The notes beneath the pieces were generated by a model. The model saw only the letters and a program-made list of their open reading frames with translations, ran no database searches and was not told where the DNA came from. A program made the position numbers and the translations under genes. A stretch of 64,000 nucleotides of DNA, from the NCBI GenBank assembly GCA_038531745.1, contig JBCBBJ010000016.1, positions 1 to 64,000 on the forward strand, given 5' to 3'. Origin of the DNA: CALLPQ01 sp038531745. Its GTDB lineage: Bacteria > Pseudomonadota > Alphaproteobacteria > Caulobacterales > Parvularculaceae. Each line of letters begins with the position of its first letter. The stretch's first letter is position 1. Shown piece after piece: positions 60,541 to 64,000 of the stretch.

Positions 60541-61539
60541 CTAATGCGCGTCGACAAAGCGCCGGGTCAGCCAACTTGCCATAAGATGATCTAATTCATC
60601 GGCCGCCTGCCAGGTGATCCAATGCCCACAATCGGCCAGGATGTGGCGTTCTAAATCACTGCAAAGATCAATCATTTTCACCGCTGCCTCGGGGGGGAGA
60701 AAGAGATCAAGGTCTGCACCAATCCATAATGCTGGACGCTCTAAAATTAAACTCCTTGTGCGCATTGTTTCCCAATTGCGATTGATATTGCGATAAAGAT
60801 TGATACCGCCGGTGAACCCAGATCGCCGATAGGCGTGCGCATAAACTTCCAAATCGCCTGGCGTCATCACGAGGTCAGCGTCAGGGATGTCTTTGCGGTT
60901 GGCAAACCGGGTCTGCAAATCATAGATGTCGGGCACAAGTCGCGGCCATAGGGCGCGCGGCACCGGCTTTCGAAACATAAACCGAAAAAACGCGTCTTCT
61001 TTGCCTTCAAAACTGGCCTCGGGCGTGCCGGGTTCTTGAAACCGCACAATATAATGATTTGGACCAAACCGTTTTTTCAGGATGGTTAAGGGCTCAACGG
61101 GCGGTGTCGGTAAGTGCGGTGTGCACAGACCAATGATACCAGCAACCTTTTCCGGTTGTAGTACGCCCATGCCCCAGGCGATTGGCCCACCCCAATCATG
61201 TCCACAAAATATCGCCTTGCGGATATTGCATTGATTGCAAAGCGCGGCAAGACGCGAGGTCAGGCCCACAAGATCGTAATCTGTCACCGTGGCCAGGGCG
61301 CCTGAATTGCCAAAGCCGGGCAAATCAATGGCGAAGCCATGAAACCCCGCCTTGGATAAATGCGCGCATTGCTTGCGCCAGCTATAGGCAATCTCCGGCC
61401 AGCCATGGATGAGAATGACGGGCGGTGTCTTTGCGTCGGCTGCGCCGAATGGATAGAGCGCGAGGGGCACGCCAAGCACAGTCTCGAAAATCGGGGCAGC
61501 CATACCGGGATAGGTGACGGGCGGTGGATTTGTTGTCAT
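60541..61539 (-). CDS. alpha/beta hydrolase, epoxide-hydrolase-like
   Basis: The 332-residue protein (ATG at 61539) has the epoxide hydrolase/haloalkane dehalogenase pattern: HGWP oxyanion motif (45-48), nucleophile Asp115 in GHDWGG, and a catalytic His in DCGHWITW near the C-terminus. An insertion around residues 155-260 is the cap domain, where epoxide hydrolases place two Tyr; a YDLQTRF segment lies in this region. It would hydrolyse epoxides or related compounds in the cytoplasm. Earlier in-frame starts give a tail without a domain. The gene is followed by bactofilin after 138 bases. Confidence 0.87.
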   Translation of the reverse strand: MTTNPPPVTYPGMAAPIFETVLGVPLALYPFGAADAKTPPVILIHGWPEIAYSWRKQCAHLSKAGFHGFAIDLPGFGNSGALATVTDYDLVGLTSRLAALCNQCNIRKAIFCGHDWGGPIAWGMGVLQPEKVAGIIGLCTPHLPTPPVEPLTILKKRFGPNHYIVRFQEPGTPEASFEGKEDAFFRFMFRKPVPRALWPRLVPDIYDLQTRFANRKDIPDADLVMTPGDLEVYAHAYRRSGFTGGINLYRNINRNWETMRTRSLILERPALWIGADLDLFLPPEAAVKMIDLCSDLERHILADCGHWITWQAADELDHLMASWLTRRFVDAH

Positions 61540-61844
61540 TGATAAATTGTGCCCGGGCGGCGCCAAAGAGGGCAAGGCGCCATGACACATATGACCAGCA
61601 GGGATCGCCTGCGCCCGAAAAACCAGCCCCGTGGCGGTTGAAATCGCCCAGCTTTTACTGTTGCGTTATTGTGTCAATGAGAGCGAATTGAACACAAGCT
61701 GGCGGCAGCGAGCATGGGATGGTATTGAAGTCCAGATATTGCCCAAAAATCAACACCATCGCCCTCTAGTGGCTAGGGGTATGAAAGCGCTGGGGAAGGC
61801 GGGGGCCGTCCATTCAGATGCGGGCAGTCATCAGGGAACAAGGC
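61540..61844. other. divergent intergenic region
   Basis: Short frames occur but none has a ribosome-binding site or recognisable product. It must contain the promoters of the epoxide-hydrolase-like gene (minus) and the 422-residue hypothetical gene (plus). I see no clear repeat or hairpin. Confidence 0.35.
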
Positions 61845-63113
61845 ATGGTCCGGAAGGGCATTCATTTTTCTGCAAAGAAGAAGCGGCGCAGTAGTCGGCG
61901 ACGGATCTGTTCGCCGCGACCATCGACAGCGCGGCTAGGCATGATTATGGCCATGGTCGTCGCCGACGTAGCAGTTGCGCAGTCTCCCTTTGAGCCGCCT
62001 TCCGCCGCTATTTCAGCGGTCTTTGCCGATGATCATGCTTACCCCCAAACTGGAAACGTGACCCGGGTAGCAAGCCTGGACCAAGATAATCCCTTTAACT
62101 CTTTAGTGGGCAAAAAGCGTGTGCGTGTGCGCCGTGATCAAAGCACCGGCGGCGTACAGCGCTTTGTTCTTTCTGGCGGTACTCAGGCGTTTTTGTTCCA
62201 GATTGTGGGCGACAGGGCCTATATCCAGTTTCAGTGCGGTGCGAAGGATCCGCGGATAGATTGCCAAATTGATCCCAGTTCGAACGCACCGGAAATCCAC
62301 GTGCTTGTGCCGGTTCGCGCGGCACGCGGCGACATAATCTACAAAAATCGTCAGGGCGAAACCGTGTTGCGTATGGCTTCTTATGGCGGCGCAACAGTCT
62401 GGTGGCCGCACGCAAAAACGGCGCAGGCGGCGTCGCGTTCTTATTCAGATCTAAACCGGTTAGATCACGGGCCTGCCTCGACACCTATGGTGATCAACCG
62501 CGCGAAGCGCGCATCAGCGATCTTAAGTGCCATGATAGGCGAACCCATAATTTTTGATTCTGGACTTGCCGAGGTCAATGAGACAATCCAACCGGCCCCC
62601 GCACTAAATGGCCCACCAAATAGCGCACAGACTGAAAACCCTGACCGTGAAGCAATTCAGCCTGCCGTGGTACGCGAAACCGACCGCCGCTCGGCCGGCC
62701 GTTCGTCCGGTCGGCAAAAACGCCGTGAGGCCCGCCGCACCCGGGATGCTGTAAAGAAAAATGCCGGCAACGGTGCAATCGTGGATGGTCATCTGGATGC
62801 TGCTGGGATTGCGATTTTGCCCGATCGTCGCCGACATCTTGATGGGCTCGCCGATGCGATTGTTGTCACCGCCGTCGGGATTGGGCAGGTGGCGGCCGAC
62901 GCCACCGGTGCGCGGGTCATTGCCAATCGCATTAGCCTGGTGACTTTTGAGGCAATGCCCGTCGCCAAATCGAAAACCGGCGACAAGACAACCAGGAAAG
63001 CTGCAGTCTCGCTCGATAAGACGGTCCTGACTGTTCGGTACTGGCCGGGCATGCCCCCTGATCGGCGCTTAAGTTCTGCTGATGTGGCGCGCTTTCTCGA
63101 AGACAATCTTTAA
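61845..63113 (+). CDS. hypothetical exported protein
   Basis: The 422-residue protein from the ATG at 61845 (AGGGAACAAGGC upstream) has a highly basic n-region (KKKRRSSRRR), a hydrophobic stretch (LGMIMAMVVADVAVAQS) and a periplasmic body. A beta-rich module sits near residues 80-190 (QRFVLSGGTQAFLFQIVGDRAYIQFQ, two cysteines in CGAKDPRIDC). A second basic, Arg-rich linker (about 285-320) is followed by a C-terminal domain with NRISLVTFEAM. I recall alphaproteobacterial families of this style but cannot name one with confidence. The gene stands alone. Confidence 0.62.
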   Translation: MVRKGIHFSAKKKRRSSRRRICSPRPSTARLGMIMAMVVADVAVAQSPFEPPSAAISAVFADDHAYPQTGNVTRVASLDQDNPFNSLVGKKRVRVRRDQSTGGVQRFVLSGGTQAFLFQIVGDRAYIQFQCGAKDPRIDCQIDPSSNAPEIHVLVPVRAARGDIIYKNRQGETVLRMASYGGATVWWPHAKTAQAASRSYSDLNRLDHGPASTPMVINRAKRASAILSAMIGEPIIFDSGLAEVNETIQPAPALNGPPNSAQTENPDREAIQPAVVRETDRRSAGRSSGRQKRREARRTRDAVKKNAGNGAIVDGHLDAAGIAILPDRRRHLDGLADAIVVTAVGIGQVAADATGARVIANRISLVTFEAMPVAKSKTGDKTTRKAAVSLDKTVLTVRYWPGMPPDRRLSSADVARFLEDNL

Positions 63114-63312
63114 CGCCCGGCCCTGCACGGCAAGTGGATCCGGAGTAAAGGCACCGTCTCCAGCCCAATCATATTGTTATATCGGCATAAAGGTTGCTTC
63201 GCCCGAAATGTGGTGAATTGCGGCCCTGCTTGACTTGGGGGCTTTTAAGGTCGCGAATTCCCTCAAACAGGGGGGCCCTAAAAGGGCCGTATTGGCGTAT
63301 TACATCTTCGTT

Positions 63313-63780
63313 ATGGTTTGGACTGCTTCTTCCCGTCGTGCGTTTGCGACCGTTGGCATTGGAACCCTCGCACTGGTGGGGGCCATGACGGCGGCGAGCG
63401 TGCCGGTCTTTGCCGCGATCTCCATGCAGCCGCTGAAAACCCTGCGTGCGCGTGAAGCGGAAGAACGGGAATTGGCGGAAGAGGTTGCCTTTACCAATGA
63501 GGTCTGCGGCACATCAATCCGCGCAAGCATCGACTGGTCGACCGCAGAAAGCTGGCCAGAACAAGACAGTATCGCCATGGTCTGCGACGGGGCGCTGAGC
63601 GCCCTTGAATCCATTTGTCGCGGCGATGCCTCACGCGCCCGGTCAATTTCTAGCTTTGAATGCGCGGGCGACGGTACCGGGCCCAGTCTTGGCGGCGGCT
63701 CCCTGCGGTATGGAGCCAGTCCCGGCGGCGCGAGCAGTGCCTTTTCTGAAACAAAAGCGTATCTTGAGCGGACCCTTTAG
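63313..63780 (+). CDS. small exported cysteine-rich hypothetical protein
   Basis: The frame is open from a TTG at 63235, but the ATG at 63313 begins a normal signal peptide (hydrophobic ATVGIGTLALVGAMTAASVPVFA) and gives 155 residues. The mature part has a helical segment (RAREAEERELAEEVAF) and four cysteines (NEVCGT, MVCDGA, SICRGD, FECAGD), suggesting two disulfides. No family is recognised. A six-base perfect hairpin (GGCCCT at 63274-63279, AGGGCC at 63283-63288) lies just upstream. No strong ribosome-binding site is evident, so the start remains uncertain. Confidence 0.5.
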   Translation: MVWTASSRRAFATVGIGTLALVGAMTAASVPVFAAISMQPLKTLRAREAEERELAEEVAFTNEVCGTSIRASIDWSTAESWPEQDSIAMVCDGALSALESICRGDASRARSISSFECAGDGTGPSLGGGSLRYGASPGGASSAFSETKAYLERTL

Positions 63781-63866
63781 AGCAAAAGACGTACATATTG
63801 GGGCATGGAAGTATCAGGAAATGCCCGGTCTTGGGGCAATTCCTGAATCAAGTTGAACGTCCTTTG

Positions 63867-64000
63867 CTAAAATCGCCAAAGCGCTTCTTGGTACATGCAC
63901 TGTTGAATTGGCGCGGCCATGGTCTCAATCTCCATGCTGATGGAAGCCTTCGACAGGCGGTAATTGCTTTTACGGCCAGCTTTGCCCTTCCGGCATTCGC
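63867..64000 (-). CDS. C-terminal fragment of an unrecognised protein, cut by window edge
   Basis: On the minus strand one frame is open from the window end down to TAG at 63867-63869, coding the last 44 residues of a longer protein. The residues look protein-like: a basic stretch (GKAGRKSNYR), then an amphipathic helix, then AAPIQQCMYQEALWRF. The rest lies outside, so no function can be given. Confidence 0.4.
   Translation of the reverse strand, partial: ECRKGKAGRKSNYRLSKASISMEIETMAAPIQQCMYQEALWRF

Noticed and set aside
1..64000. tRNA, rRNA, CRISPR, IS element, prophage or integron
   Set aside because: No T-loop/anticodon pattern, rRNA conserved stretch, regular direct-repeat array, transposase, integrase or phage structural gene was seen on reading both strands.

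Overview
The window is chromosomal DNA from a heterotrophic Gram-negative bacterium, almost certainly an alphaproteobacterium. The pointers are the tamA-tamB pair, the two-subunit glycyl-tRNA synthetase, a long-form S-adenosylhomocysteinase, a TonB/TonB-dependent-receptor system, a bactofilin, Tat- and lipobox-type export signals and short alphaproteobacterial envelope proteins. The genus cannot be fixed from the sequence alone. Gene density is high, strands switch often, and there are no rRNA or tRNA genes, insertion sequences, phage genes or CRISPR arrays that I can see. It reads as core and niche-adaptive chromosome rather than a mobile island.

Layout. 1-5.7 kb (minus strand): the end of an MDR-type NADP oxidoreductase, an HSL-family esterase, an unrecognised membrane protein, a solitary ParD-like antitoxin, a cNMP-domain patatin and a lone TonB. 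5.8-9.5 kb: ahcY with a terminator and a candidate palindromic operator, then a divergent amidohydrolase lipoprotein gene broken by a one-base frameshift. 9.5-15.5 kb (minus): tamB and tamA. 15.8-19.2 kb (plus): sulfotransferase, paraoxonase-like propeller and SDR dehydrogenase in a tight run. 19.2-24.6 kb: threonine dehydratase, gpsA, a small membrane-anchored protein, a MATE exporter and a fatty-acid desaturase. 25-28.2 kb: a large TonB-dependent receptor. 28.3-31.2 kb (minus): M17 aminopeptidase, MarR regulator and NlpC/P60 peptidase.

31.3-37.6 kb: a TadD-like TPR lipoprotein, the 5-oxoprolinase operon pxpABC, and a convergent BCCT transporter preceded by a YpfJ-type zinc peptidase. 37.9-42.4 kb: three exported or membrane proteins of unknown function, one with a striking Arg/Asp repeat. 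42.5-53.0 kb: glyQ and glyS, separated by about 7.5 kb that holds mtgA, a hotdog thioesterase, an erythromycin-esterase/ChaN-like protein, a PepSY protein and a 1139-residue BNR/VPS10 propeller protein. 53-64 kb: a Tat-exported PhoD phosphatase, 3-hydroxyacyl-CoA dehydrogenase, dodecin, an unknown lipoprotein, a small lipoprotein plus serine hydrolase, a bactofilin, an epoxide-hydrolase-like enzyme, two unknown exported proteins and a fragment at the edge.

How the genes fit together: the theme is envelope biogenesis (TamAB, MtgA, bactofilin, NlpC, lipoproteins) combined with scavenging of organic matter through TonB-energised uptake, extracytoplasmic hydrolases, peptidases and 5-oxoproline degradation. 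No well-known defence or mobile system is visible. The oddest items are the Arg/Asp repeat protein (40.1-41.0 kb), the frameshifted amidohydrolase (7.6-9.5 kb), the M17-MarR-NlpC operon, the sulfotransferase-paraoxonase-SDR run and the genes lodged between glyQ and glyS.
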